A stretch of DNA of 64,000 nucleotides, taken from contig CAWJCH010000022.1 of NCBI GenBank assembly GCA_963841205.1, positions 1 through 64,000 on the forward strand, read 5' to 3'. Under the pieces are notes generated by a model. That model did no database searches. It worked only from the letters and a program-made list of their open reading frames with translations, and was not told the origin of the DNA. This stretch comes from CAWAWP01 sp963841205 (GTDB lineage: Bacteria > Chloroflexota > Ktedonobacteria > Ktedonobacterales > JADMIN01). Position numbers and translations under genes: made by a program. This document shows positions 53,968 through 62,182 of the stretch, piece by piece. Every line of letters starts with the position of its first letter. Positions within the stretch are counted from its first letter, which is position 1.

Positions 53968-54468
53968 GCGGTAGCCTCCATTGGCGCGTCGGGCAGGCCA
54001 TCCTCGACGAGACCGCCCAAACCAAGTTGAAAATTTTCACTGTGATCGTAGCATACTTGCGTGAAATTGACAAGGTGGGAGCGGTATTCTCTTATGCTAC
54101 TTTCATATTGCATTCACCCTTGTTTAAGTGGCGCATGTTAGTATTCGACCATCAAGCGGGAGATGCAGCGCTCGGCCGCGAATTGCAGCCGGTCTGGCGC
54201 GAGACGAGGCGCGTTGAGCGAGTTGACGAAGATCTGCAACGGAAATATGAGCTCCCAGGGGTACACTACGATTTACAGAGCGTGCATTGCAAGTTTTTGG
54301 CGCAGGCGTCACATTTACATTCTGGCAGAATTCGTGCGGTAGTGGGCGGTCAAGACGCCGGATCATCAGCAGCGGGAGGAGGGCAATTGGAAGGATATGC
54401 GCGTGGTGAGTGTGTAAACCGGAGAGCGGGAGACAGCTCCTTGCACTGTTTGCTTAAGGGGGCAGAAA
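53968..54468. other. AT-richer intergenic region upstream of lacI
   Basis: 500 bases holding the lacI promoter/operator (54028-54073). From 54050 to 54330 base composition is clearly lower in GC than the rest of the window. I see no convincing gene in it; it may be foreign or a gene remnant. Confidence 0.5.
54028..54073 (-). promoter_or_regulatory. lacI-family gene promoter and operator
   Basis: On the minus strand TTGTCA (54073-54068), 17 bases, TACGAT (54050-54045), and at the expected transcription start the perfect palindrome TGAAAATTTTCA (54039-54028), 61 bases before the ATG. Confidence 0.6.
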
Positions 54469-54804
54469 ATGGGAAAGAAGAGTCTTGGTGGGCAGGCATT
54501 ATCGAATGATTCGAACGACCTGCCTCTCCCATTTCGGCAATTGCAAACGATCGCCGAGTGCGCCAAGGCGCTTCGCAAAGCGGTTATGAAGCTCGATCGC
54601 ATGGTGTCTGGCAAAGCTCCTGGTTGGCGTGGTGCAGTGATGGATGTCGTGTCCCTAGAACACCAATACAAGACGATGCTACACGCTATCACTACTAAAG
54701 GGTTGGAAAGCACGCTGGACGTGATCCGCAGCGAGCCCTGGGATCAGATGGGGCTCCTTGAGATCGACACTGCTCTCTACGATCCCGCGGACGACGGTTG
54801 CTAG
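54469..54804 (+). CDS. hypothetical protein
   Basis: 111 residues, soluble, helical in the middle (LQTIAECAKALRKAVMKLDR), with an acidic C terminus. GGGGG lies 5-9 bases before the ATG. It lies in the AT-richer block between lacI and the third copy of the 69-bp repeat. No family recognised. Confidence 0.5.
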   Translation: MGKKSLGGQALSNDSNDLPLPFRQLQTIAECAKALRKAVMKLDRMVSGKAPGWRGAVMDVVSLEHQYKTMLHAITTKGLESTLDVIRSEPWDQMGLLEIDTALYDPADDGC

Positions 54805-55022
54805 ATCGGCGACAAGGTAGATCCGCTCGCGTTCAAGCGCCGCAGGAGGCGCAGTGTACCGCGAGGAGTCTCGCGCGGTGGGGGCGAGTGTTCGCGGCAG
54901 ATGGTATCGCCATTGAAGGTGGAGTCTAGGAGGCAGGGATCGCAAAGGTAGCGTACGTGCGCCGCATGCGCGGGTTCGGAAGCTATTGGGTGTGAAGCTG
55001 ACCACCGTGCGCGCCCAATCAC

Positions 55023-55095
55023 TCCTGTGTTCGTGGGAGCCCGACGTAACTCGTGTGTTGCCGAGGTGCATAGACGCAGGAAATCAGGGGCAGTA
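55023..55095 (-). repeat. 69-bp dispersed repeat family, diverged copy 3
   Basis: TCCTGTGTTCGTGGGAGCCC then GACGTAACTCGTG ... GCAGGAAATCAGGGGCAGTA. Similarity to the other copies also extends upstream (GCGAGTGTTCGCG near 54883 versus GCGAGTGCTCGCG near 48087; GTGAAGCTGACCACCGTGCG near 54991 versus GTGAAGCTGGCCGACGTGCG near 48201), so the full unit is about 200 bases. Confidence 0.6.
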
Positions 55096-55124
55096 TGGCA
55101 CAGGGCCGCACCGCTGCACTCGCG

Positions 55125-55550
55125 TCATCGCCGAGGCGACCAGTCCTTGCGGACGGCATCGCGGATCTCCTCGTAGTGCTTGCCCTGCTGGAAGCTCTCG
55201 GCGATGGCTGGCGTAAACACGCGGTTGTAGAAATCGGGACCCATCCGCCGGACAATTTCATGCTGGAAGGTCTCGTCGGTCTGCGGCTCGTCACCCAGCG
55301 TGTGCCAACCCTGCGCTTCTGGCTGCTCTTCCCGCTCGTCAGCTTCGCGCCGTCCTGCGGGTGCGGCTTTCGTCGCTCCCGCGCGTCGCCCGCCGCCGCT
55401 CGCCACGACCTTCGCTACCCACACGCCGTAGCCCTCGGCGTGCGCCTCGTCCAATCCTTCCTCCAGGCCCTTGAGCCGCTGGTACTCGGCGAATACATCG
55501 AAGCGCCGGATCGGCATCCGCGGCTTTGGGTTGGAATCCTGCATGGCCAT
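55125..55550 (-). CDS. hypothetical protein
   Basis: 141 residues; MPIRRFDVFAEYQRLKGLEE then GLDEAHAEGYGVWVAKVVAS, a basic Gly/Arg linker, and a C-terminal helical part ETFQHEIVRRMGPDFYNRVF with EIRDAVRKDW. The ATG at 55550 follows GGAAGGGGG; a second in-frame ATG is at 55544. No family recognised. Confidence 0.65.
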   Translation of the reverse strand: MAMQDSNPKPRMPIRRFDVFAEYQRLKGLEEGLDEAHAEGYGVWVAKVVASGGGRRAGATKAAPAGRREADEREEQPEAQGWHTLGDEPQTDETFQHEIVRRMGPDFYNRVFTPAIAESFQQGKHYEEIRDAVRKDWSPRR

Positions 55551-55669
55551 CGCCCCCTTCCAACCGTACGAATCGGGAGTATCCCCATTCGGTGCCTCTC
55601 GCACATTCCTTGCCTCATCGCTCCCACCCGATAGTCCCCCCTTGCCATCGCCCCAATGGGGGAGGCAGT

Positions 55670-55699
55670 TTGACGCCCTTTCGCCGCCCGCCATATACT
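55670..55699 (+). promoter_or_regulatory. promoter of the helicase gene
   Basis: TTGACG, 18 bases, TATACT, 70 bases before the ATG at 55770. Confidence 0.6.
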
Positions 55700-55769
55700 C
55701 CCCGCGCTAGTCCGCGCACGGCCCTGGCAGGGTGCGGGGCGCGTGCGACCGCGAGGGAGACGTCTACCT

Positions 55770-58700
55770 ATGTTCCGACGCGCACGTAGCACCGGAGATA
55801 CCGTCGAAGGCTCGATCGTCGTGGACTCGCCGATGCGCGGCGGGCTTACCCCCGTCTCCGACTGGCCCGATGCCGCCTCGGCGCTCGCCGTGCGCGCCCC
55901 CTCGCCCGTCGTGCCGTCCTCGCACTTCGCCGGCGTCTGCCGCTACTATCACGACTGCTTCTCCGCCGATTCGCGCGGCGGCATCCTGACTGACGTGCTC
56001 GATGGCAATCAAGCGGAATACGTCACCTTCGCCGAGGTCTCGGAGTTGCTGCTGACCGGGCAGGCGGGCCAGCTCGAGATGCCGCTCGGCGCCGCCGTCA
56101 CTGCGCAGAACGCCGCGGATGTCAACCGCCGCGAGAAGTTCCTGGTCTATGGGTCGCTGTTCCTCGTCGGTCGTGGCCCCTCGGCGGGCCCGAAGAAGCG
56201 TGGCGAGCTCTATTGCGCGCCACTGCTCTACTGGCCCGCGCGCATCGAGCATGAGGGATCGCAGGCATGGATGTCGATCGACCTCGAAGAGCAGCGCATC
56301 AACTTCCCGCTGCTGGCCTCGCTGATCGACGCTGAGAACGACGAGCAGGCGCAGGCCTACGCCGAGGCGATCCTGGCGCAGGTGCCGACCGCGCCCTTCG
56401 ACGTGGAGTCGATCCGCGAATTTACCAACGTCATTGCCGAGCTGATCCCCGACCTGCGCACCGACGACCTCCAGGCCTGGCCAGAGCTGCAGACCCAGGA
56501 AGCTCTCACCTACCTGAAGGACCACGACAGCCCGGTCCAACTGGTCTGTGCCTCGGCGATGGCGTTGATCCGACGTCCCCCAGAGGCGCGCGGCGTGCTG
56601 ACCGAGCTGCTGCAGATGAGCAACTCCGGTGACATGTCGCTGCCGATCGCCGCGATCTTCGGCGACGCCGCCAAGCCCAGAGCTGCCGGACAGGGCGCCG
56701 GGGCGGCCAACGTGGTCTCGGACGGGAGGCCGATCCTCTCTGGCGCGGAGTTGAGCGTGGCGCAGACGCGCGTGCTGCGACAAGCGGAGCATCGCCCTTT
56801 GACGCTGGTGATCGGCCCGCCGGGCACCGGCAAGTCCTTCACGATCGCGCAATTGATACTGGACGCGGTGGCGCGCGGTCAGACCGTCCTGCTCTCCTCG
56901 AAGATGAACAAGGCGGTGGACGTCGTCGTCGAGAAGCTGCGCCCGCACCTCGGCAGCCTCACGGTGATCCTGCGCGGCGGCGACCGCAAATACCGCGAGG
57001 AGCTGCGCCAGTTCCTCGACAACCTCTTCGACGGCACCGGCGCGCCGCAGAAGCCGCGCCCAGGCGAGATCGAGATGCTGGAGGAGCGGCTGCACGCCAT
57101 GGATCTCGAGATGGCGCGGGTCGACGACGCGATCGCGGCGTCACTGCGCTTCGAGGAGAAGTGGAGCGAGCTGTCGCGCGCCCTCCGCGCGGCGCGCGCG
57201 CCGCGTTACGACGAGGCCACCGCCGAGAGCCTCGGCCCCGACGAGATCGCGCGCATGCAGGACGAACTGCGCCGCATCGAGGCGAACAAGAGTCCGTTCG
57301 GCAGCTTCTTCAGCGGCGGGGGCAAGAAGCGCGAGCAGGTCGCGGCGGAGATCGCCGCACGCCTGGGCCTCGCCGAGCGCGATCTGCCGCACTTGGATGC
57401 CGTGCTGCAGCGCGAGACCACGCGCGCCGATCTCGCCGACGTCGACCATGATCTGACCCAGAGCGACGACATCAACACGCTGCTGACCCGCTCGTCGCGG
57501 CTGCGGGCCGATCGCGGCAAGCTCGTCGGCGAGCTGCTGGCCGTGCGGCGGCGCGACGCGCTGGCCGAGGCGCTGCGGCTGAACCGCCGCACGCTCTCAC
57601 TCTTCAAGACGGCGCTCGAGGCGCGCAGCACCGCCGAGCAGGACAAAATCTTTGCCGAATTGGACTTCGCGGCCCTGCTGCACACCTTCCCGATCTGGGC
57701 CGTCACCAACCCGCATGCCGCCGAGCTGATGCCGCTCGAACGCGAGATGTTCGACCTCGTCATCGTGGACGAGGCCTCGCAGTGCGACGTCGCCAGCGCA
57801 TTGCCGCTGCTCTATCGCGCGCGCCGCGCCGTCGTATGCGGCGACCCCAAACAGCTGCGCCATCTCTCGTGGCTGCGCGAGGATCGCCAGGCAGCGCTCG
57901 CCTCGCAGCACGGCCTGACCGCCAGCCAGCGTTCGCAGTGGAACTACCGCACGCATAGCCTGCTTGACGTGGTCAACGGCGCACTGCCCTCGCAGGATGA
58001 CGTGGTGCTGCTCGACGAGCACTATCGCAGCCTGCCGCAGATCATCGAGTTCAGCAACCGTCGCTTCTACGGCCAGGCGCTGCGCATCATGACCAAGCGG
58101 CCCGACACGATCGGCCTGCGAAGCCTGGAGCTGCGCAAGGTCAACGGCAAGCGCGAGAAGACGGGCTACAACACCGCCGAGACCGAGGCGATCCTCACCG
58201 AGATCAACAAGATCGCCAAGGCCGAGGCCAAGAAGGCGCCGAACGAGAAGTCCACCATCGGCGTGCTCTCGCCCTACCGCGATCAGGTGAACTACGTTGG
58301 TCGCATGCTGGCGACCAAGCTGAAGTCGAAGATCCTGCAGGACCACGAGATCACCGTCGGCACGGCGCACACCTTCCAGGGCGACGAGCGCGACGTGATG
58401 CTGCTCAGCTTCTGCGCGGACCCCAGCTCGCACCGCAGCACCGTGACGTTCATGAACAACGACAACCTCTTCAACGTCGCCGTCACGCGCGCGCGCAAGC
58501 GCCAGGTGATCTTCACCGCGTTGACGCCGGGTAACCTGCCGCCGGAGCACCTGCTCGGCGAATACCTCAGCTATGCCGGCGATCTGCTGGAGGCCGAACG
58601 CCCCGAAGACCTGCCGCAGCATGCTACCGCGTTCGAGGAGGAGTTGGCGAAGGCGCTGCGTGCTCGCGGCGAGTACACCGTCTACCTCGACTACCCCGTC

Positions 58701-58955
58701 GCCGGATTCGCGGTGGATGTGGTGGCGCAATGCGGCACGCAGGCGCTCGCCATCGCCTGCGACGGCGACCTCGAGCACCCCGTCGGGCAGGCCCGCGACA
58801 TGCCCACGCTCGACAGTGTTGGCGGGCAGGGCATCCTCGAGCGGGCGGGCTGGCGGGTCCACCGCGTCTCGTACCGCCGTTGGCAGCTTGACCGCGAAGC
58901 CTGCCTCGCCGAGATCGACGCCCTCCTCGGCGCGGGCGCGGAGGACGACGAGTAG
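55770..58955 (+). CDS. SF1 (UPF1/DNA2-like) helicase with C-terminal nuclease-like domain
   Basis: 1061 residues. N-terminal unknown domain (1-330); helicase motif I GPPGTGKSFT near 350; a long helical insert (about 430-620) with heptad-like charged stretches; motif II VIVDEASQCD near 665; motif III VVCGDPKQLRHLS; motif V GTAHTFQGDERDVML near 865; motif VI NVAVTRARKRQ near 903. The tail (about 950-1061) resembles the REase_MTES_1575 fold: FEEELAKALRARG, VDVVAQCGTQALAIACDGD, RDMPTLDSVGGQGILERAGW. In that family the strand is usually AIExDG; here Glu is Ala, so cleavage is doubtful. Start at 55770 after GAGGGAGA. Confidence 0.88.
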   Translation: MFRRARSTGDTVEGSIVVDSPMRGGLTPVSDWPDAASALAVRAPSPVVPSSHFAGVCRYYHDCFSADSRGGILTDVLDGNQAEYVTFAEVSELLLTGQAGQLEMPLGAAVTAQNAADVNRREKFLVYGSLFLVGRGPSAGPKKRGELYCAPLLYWPARIEHEGSQAWMSIDLEEQRINFPLLASLIDAENDEQAQAYAEAILAQVPTAPFDVESIREFTNVIAELIPDLRTDDLQAWPELQTQEALTYLKDHDSPVQLVCASAMALIRRPPEARGVLTELLQMSNSGDMSLPIAAIFGDAAKPRAAGQGAGAANVVSDGRPILSGAELSVAQTRVLRQAEHRPLTLVIGPPGTGKSFTIAQLILDAVARGQTVLLSSKMNKAVDVVVEKLRPHLGSLTVILRGGDRKYREELRQFLDNLFDGTGAPQKPRPGEIEMLEERLHAMDLEMARVDDAIAASLRFEEKWSELSRALRAARAPRYDEATAESLGPDEIARMQDELRRIEANKSPFGSFFSGGGKKREQVAAEIAARLGLAERDLPHLDAVLQRETTRADLADVDHDLTQSDDINTLLTRSSRLRADRGKLVGELLAVRRRDALAEALRLNRRTLSLFKTALEARSTAEQDKIFAELDFAALLHTFPIWAVTNPHAAELMPLEREMFDLVIVDEASQCDVASALPLLYRARRAVVCGDPKQLRHLSWLREDRQAALASQHGLTASQRSQWNYRTHSLLDVVNGALPSQDDVVLLDEHYRSLPQIIEFSNRRFYGQALRIMTKRPDTIGLRSLELRKVNGKREKTGYNTAETEAILTEINKIAKAEAKKAPNEKSTIGVLSPYRDQVNYVGRMLATKLKSKILQDHEITVGTAHTFQGDERDVMLLSFCADPSSHRSTVTFMNNDNLFNVAVTRARKRQVIFTALTPGNLPPEHLLGEYLSYAGDLLEAERPEDLPQHATAFEEELAKALRARGEYTVYLDYPVAGFAVDVVAQCGTQALAIACDGDLEHPVGQARDMPTLDSVGGQGILERAGWRVHRVSYRRWQLDREACLAEIDALLGAGAEDDE

Positions 58956-59037
58956 CGCATCGGTGCAGTCGTCCGGGATGAAGAACGGCGCCGCCTCTGC
59001 GAAGAGCGCGGCGCTGTCGCGTCGAGAATCGGGACCG

Positions 59038-59550
59038 CTAGCGCAGCGGCGGGATGTCCCAGGCCGAGGGAGCGCGGGTCTGCGGCGGCTCAATTGGCGG
59101 TACGGCGGCCTCGTCGTTGGCCTGCGCGGTGAAGAGCGGCGACGGCGTGCCCACGGCCATCTCGCCGATGGCGCTGCGCGCGGATTCGGGCAGTCGTGCC
59201 GCAAGGGCCGCGAACGAATTCTTGCTTGGCGTCTCGCTCGCCGCAGCGGACTCCACAGGCGTCATCGCCGCGAACTCGTCCGCTCGCGCGAGGGGCATGG
59301 CGATCCGTGTGATGCGCGCCGCGAAGGTCTCATACTTTGCCGGACGGTCGCCAGACGCAGCCGTGCCCGTCCAGCTCGACACGTCCGAGAGCAGCTCGGC
59401 CCTGAGCGTCTGCATGGCCGAGGTGTCCGCCGCCAAGGACTGCATCACCTCCGACAGAGATTCGCGCAATTGATCAACGCTCGTGTTCGCCGGCTCCGAC
59501 GGGGAGTCCGCGTGCGACCGCTTGAAAAACGGGAGGAACGTCGAAAACAT
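59038..59550 (-). CDS. hypothetical protein
   Basis: 170 residues beginning MFSTFLPFFKRSH. Helical stretch VDQLRESLSEVMQSLAADTS and a Pro/Ala-rich, low-complexity C half ending SAWDIPPLR. GGAGTGGAGT precedes the ATG at 59550; an ATG at 59562 is also in frame. It lies downstream of the vWA gene on the same strand, so the two may be cotranscribed. No family recognised. Confidence 0.6.
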   Translation of the reverse strand: MFSTFLPFFKRSHADSPSEPANTSVDQLRESLSEVMQSLAADTSAMQTLRAELLSDVSSWTGTAASGDRPAKYETFAARITRIAMPLARADEFAAMTPVESAAASETPSKNSFAALAARLPESARSAIGEMAVGTPSPLFTAQANDEAAVPPIEPPQTRAPSAWDIPPLR

Positions 59551-59655
59551 ACTCCACTCCATTCTCGCTGCATCGCCCGGCGACGTTCCGCGTGCTCGTC
59601 GTCGGCCTCACCATCAGTATGGTCACGAGCGAACGAACGGCGCGCACGGGTTACC

Positions 59656-60357
59656 CTAGACGATCTGTGCGCGGGAGAGGTCGCCCGGCTCGTTCATCGA
59701 CGCCGAGACATCGATCAGGAACGCATAGTCTAGCGGCGTCTCGGAGACCCGGAAGACCTCGGAGACCGCGTCCCACGACGCCGGACCTTCGCGGCGTTTT
59801 CCGTCCACAGAGGACGACACCTCGATGGCGATCTCGAGGAAGACCTGCATGAGCAAGGGAAACGCGTTGATCTTCAGTGCGGGGAACCTGCCGGCATTGC
59901 CCATCCGCGCGAGACCCTGCGCGTCGAGCTGCTGATTGCTCCCCACCCCGACCACGAACATGAAGTTCAGCGTCTCGCCACTATAGGAATTGTGGATGAA
60001 CCGCCCGACCACATCGGGGTGGTTGCGGTACTTCGCGCTGGCGTTGTCCTGCCCGTCGGTGATCACCGTCAGCAGCTTCGGCCTATCTGGCTGCGCATCC
60101 CGCAGGAACGCCTTCACCACATCTTCCAGCGAATCGTAGAGGCGCGTGTTAGGCTCGCGGTCGCGCAGATAGCGATCGGTCGTGCCCTTCAGCACCCTGT
60201 TCAGCGCATTCTCCAGCCGCGCCTCGCTCGCCGTGAGCAGCTGCACGACCTGAAAGCGATCGCCGAAGGTGGCGATCATGCCGCGGTCAAAGTTCTCGCG
60301 GTGTAGCTGCTTGACGAAGAGTCCGGTCGCGCCGATCGCGTACTCGATCTTCCTCAC
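59656..60357 (-). CDS. vWA domain protein with apparently permuted order
   Basis: 233 residues. In normal vWA domains the metal-site DxSxS comes first. Here the protein opens with what looks like helix 1 (RKIEYAIGATGLFVKQLHRE), followed by GMIATFGDRFQVVQLL, TRLYDSLEDVVKAFL (Thr71) and LLTVITDGQDN (Asp101), and only at the C terminus has DYAFLIDVSASMNEPGDL (Asp216, Ser218, Ser220). Joining the C end to the N end gives a standard vWA. GTG start at 60357 after AAAGGA. Alternatively it could be two truncated tandem domains, but no second set of motifs is seen. Confidence 0.78.
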   Translation of the reverse strand: MRKIEYAIGATGLFVKQLHRENFDRGMIATFGDRFQVVQLLTASEARLENALNRVLKGTTDRYLRDREPNTRLYDSLEDVVKAFLRDAQPDRPKLLTVITDGQDNASAKYRNHPDVVGRFIHNSYSGETLNFMFVVGVGSNQQLDAQGLARMGNAGRFPALKINAFPLLMQVFLEIAIEVSSSVDGKRREGPASWDAVSEVFRVSETPLDYAFLIDVSASMNEPGDLSRAQIV

Positions 60358-60725
60358 GACCGTGTCCTTTCAACGTCCCATCGGCGTGAGCCTGCCCACC
60401 GCCAATATCCCTCGGCGTGGCTCCGCGCTCCTTCACCAGTGTTTGGAATGATTCATGCAGGCTGACTCTGTCGAGAGCAAGTAGAGTGCCATTCTCGACA
60501 CAAGATCGAGCGCCGTCCGCGCCGGTTCGCCGAATCGCCCCATGCGGCCTGAGGAACCACTTTCTCCGAGGGGAGGTTAACGTTGACGTCCAGCCTGGCA
60601 ACTGGCTTGCGATGATGGAGGGTACGACATGTGCAACGGCCAGCTACCCGATGACGAGGTGGCCTGTGCAACGGGGGAGGCGGTCGCGTTCAAGGAACCA
60701 CAGCGCGCACGAGTGAGGCAAAGAT
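60358..60725. other. intergenic region between divergent vWA and nuclease genes
   Basis: 368 bases that must hold both promoters. I see no clear promoter pair and no gene with support; a short ORF at 60417-60716 shows no family. Confidence 0.45.
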
Positions 60726-61382
60726 ATGAGTGCAACGCGAGCGAGCGCCACGCGCCGTCGGGCGAGCATCCCGTGGGAGTTGATCCCGCTTGCCCTGCTG
60801 ATCTTCGGCTTGGTGATCGTGCTGGTCCACGGCGTGACGCTCGTCGCGCAACGCTACGTCGAGGAACAGCCCTGGCTCCCGCCGGTCGTGGTGGCCGCGT
60901 TCGGCCTCGTCGCGTTGGCCGCAGCCGCGTTCTGGATACGGCGTCGCATGCTGGCCGGCGTGCTGGTGAGGCGCGAGCGGCAAACGCGGCTCGCGCGGGT
61001 GCGCACGCTTGAAGGAATGCGCGCCCTCACGCCGACCGCGTTCGAGCTGGCGGTGGCGGAGTTGTTGCGCACGCAAGGCTATCAGTGCGTCAGCCACACC
61101 GGCGGCAGCGGCGATCTCTGCGCGGACCTCACCTGCCTCTTGCCGCACGGCGAGCTCGTCGTCGTGCAGTGCAAGCGCTACGGGGAGAGAAAGCTCGTCG
61201 GATCGCCGGAGATTCAGCAATTCCTCGGCATGATGACGATCCATCATCACGCCCAGCGCGGCCTCTACGTCACGACCTCAGGCTACACGCGTCACGCGCT
61301 CGCACTCGCCCAGCATCACGCGCCCGCCCTAGAGTTGATCGACGGCGAGCGACTAGCTGCGATGATGCAAGCGTTTCAGTAG
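60726..61382 (+). CDS. membrane-anchored Mrr-like restriction endonuclease domain protein
   Basis: 218 residues. Two N-terminal helices (ELIPLALLIFGLVIVLVHGV and PPVVVAAFGLVALAAAAFWI), a basic linker, then the Mrr-type PD-(D/E)XK fold: LTPTAFELAVAELLRTQGY, SHTGGSGDLCADLTCL (Asp), LVVVQCKRYGE (QxK) and GLYVTTSGYTRHALALAQHH. Such TM-Mrr proteins are thought to act on foreign or damaged DNA at the membrane. The site motif SGDxGxD reads SGDLCAD, Cys for Gly. Confidence 0.85.
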   Translation: MSATRASATRRRASIPWELIPLALLIFGLVIVLVHGVTLVAQRYVEEQPWLPPVVVAAFGLVALAAAAFWIRRRMLAGVLVRRERQTRLARVRTLEGMRALTPTAFELAVAELLRTQGYQCVSHTGGSGDLCADLTCLLPHGELVVVQCKRYGERKLVGSPEIQQFLGMMTIHHHAQRGLYVTTSGYTRHALALAQHHAPALELIDGERLAAMMQAFQ

Positions 61383-61397
61383 CCCACGGTTGCCGCT

Positions 61398-61417
61398 CCC
61401 CGGCCTGAGGGCCGGGG
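61398..61417 (+). terminator. hairpin after the Mrr-like gene
   Basis: CCCCGGCC-TGAG-GGCCGGGG, 15 bases past the stop; strong stem, no U-run. Confidence 0.5.
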
Positions 61418-61632
61418 CCGATCCCGAAGGCGCATGTCGCTCGCAGCCCAAGAGCCTGAAGGATATCAGTACACACCCTCCCGCTGCCCTCCGTGCCCTC
61501 TTCGGTGAATCACCGCTATTCCGTGCCTTCGGCGGGCTCGGCGCCGAAAGCTTGCCGTGCAGCCGCGCCAGCGATGCGATATAATTGTGTAGGTGAGTTT
61601 CACCGAGCTACAAAATTGGTCCCCCCGAACCC

Positions 61633-61661
61633 TGGACATTGAGGTGTGGGGACGTTATAAT
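61633..61661 (+). promoter_or_regulatory. promoter of the TnpA-like gene and clp operon
   Basis: TGGACA, 17 bases, TATAAT, ending 17 bases before the ATG at 61679. A second TATAAT lies at 61579-61584, followed by the imperfect inverted repeat TTGTGTAGGTGAGTTTCACC and GAGCTACAA, a possible operator. Confidence 0.55.
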
Positions 61662-61678
61662 AGGTGTAGATGTGACGC

Positions 61679-62134
61679 ATGGAACGACAGAATAAGTCCG
61701 ACGCGTTTCACATCACGTATCACTTCGTCTGGTCACCGATGCGGGCGAAGGCGTGTTTGAGCGGCGAGATCGCGCGGCGGCTCGAAGAGCTGATCCGCGA
61801 GCGTGCGGAGGAAGGTCACGACTTCCTGCCCGTCACGCTGCTGATCCTTCCGGATCGGGTCTATCTAGCGGCGGAGGCGCCGCCAACGCTCGCTCCCCAC
61901 ACCATCGTTTGCCAGGTGAAAGCCTACACATCACGGGTGTTGCGTGATGAGTTCCCTGAGCTTACTCGGATACCGAGTCTGTGGACGCGTGCCTACCTCG
62001 TCATGGCGGGGGACGCGCTCGACGCCGATGAGGTTATCCAGCGTTTCGAGGAGCAGCAACCAGAGCGCAGGCCACGCGGCAGGCCGCGCAAGCTTCGGCT
62101 ACTACATGCCGAAGATGAGCCAGAGGACGTCTAG
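61679..62134 (+). CDS. inactivated IS200-type TnpA (Y1 HUH fold) with AT-hook tail
   Basis: 151 residues. Fold and length match IS200/IS605 TnpA: ITYHFVWSPMRAKACLSGEI, then RRLEELIRERAEEG, LAPHTIVCQVKAYTSRVLRD and SLWTRAYLVMAGD. But the HUH pair, normally PDHVHL, reads PDRVYL (Arg60, Tyr62), and the catalytic Tyr in KRYIEEQ reads IQRFEEQ (Phe123). So metal binding and strand cleavage are lost while the fold seems kept. A new tail RPRGRPRK (131-138) is a textbook AT-hook. The frame is open and the gene has its own promoter. The clp gene follows after 48 bases. A DNA-binding regulator is a reasonable inference; no experimental family known to me. Confidence 0.85.
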   Translation: MERQNKSDAFHITYHFVWSPMRAKACLSGEIARRLEELIRERAEEGHDFLPVTLLILPDRVYLAAEAPPTLAPHTIVCQVKAYTSRVLRDEFPELTRIPSLWTRAYLVMAGDALDADEVIQRFEEQQPERRPRGRPRKLRLLHAEDEPEDV

Positions 62135-62182
62135 GCGTCCGGTGGCAGCCGCGAAACATTCCAACCCAAGAGGTACACACGA

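Noticed and set aside
57597..59204. 535-codon minus-strand ORF over the helicase
   Set aside because: Antisense to conserved helicase motifs; length is a by-product of high GC.
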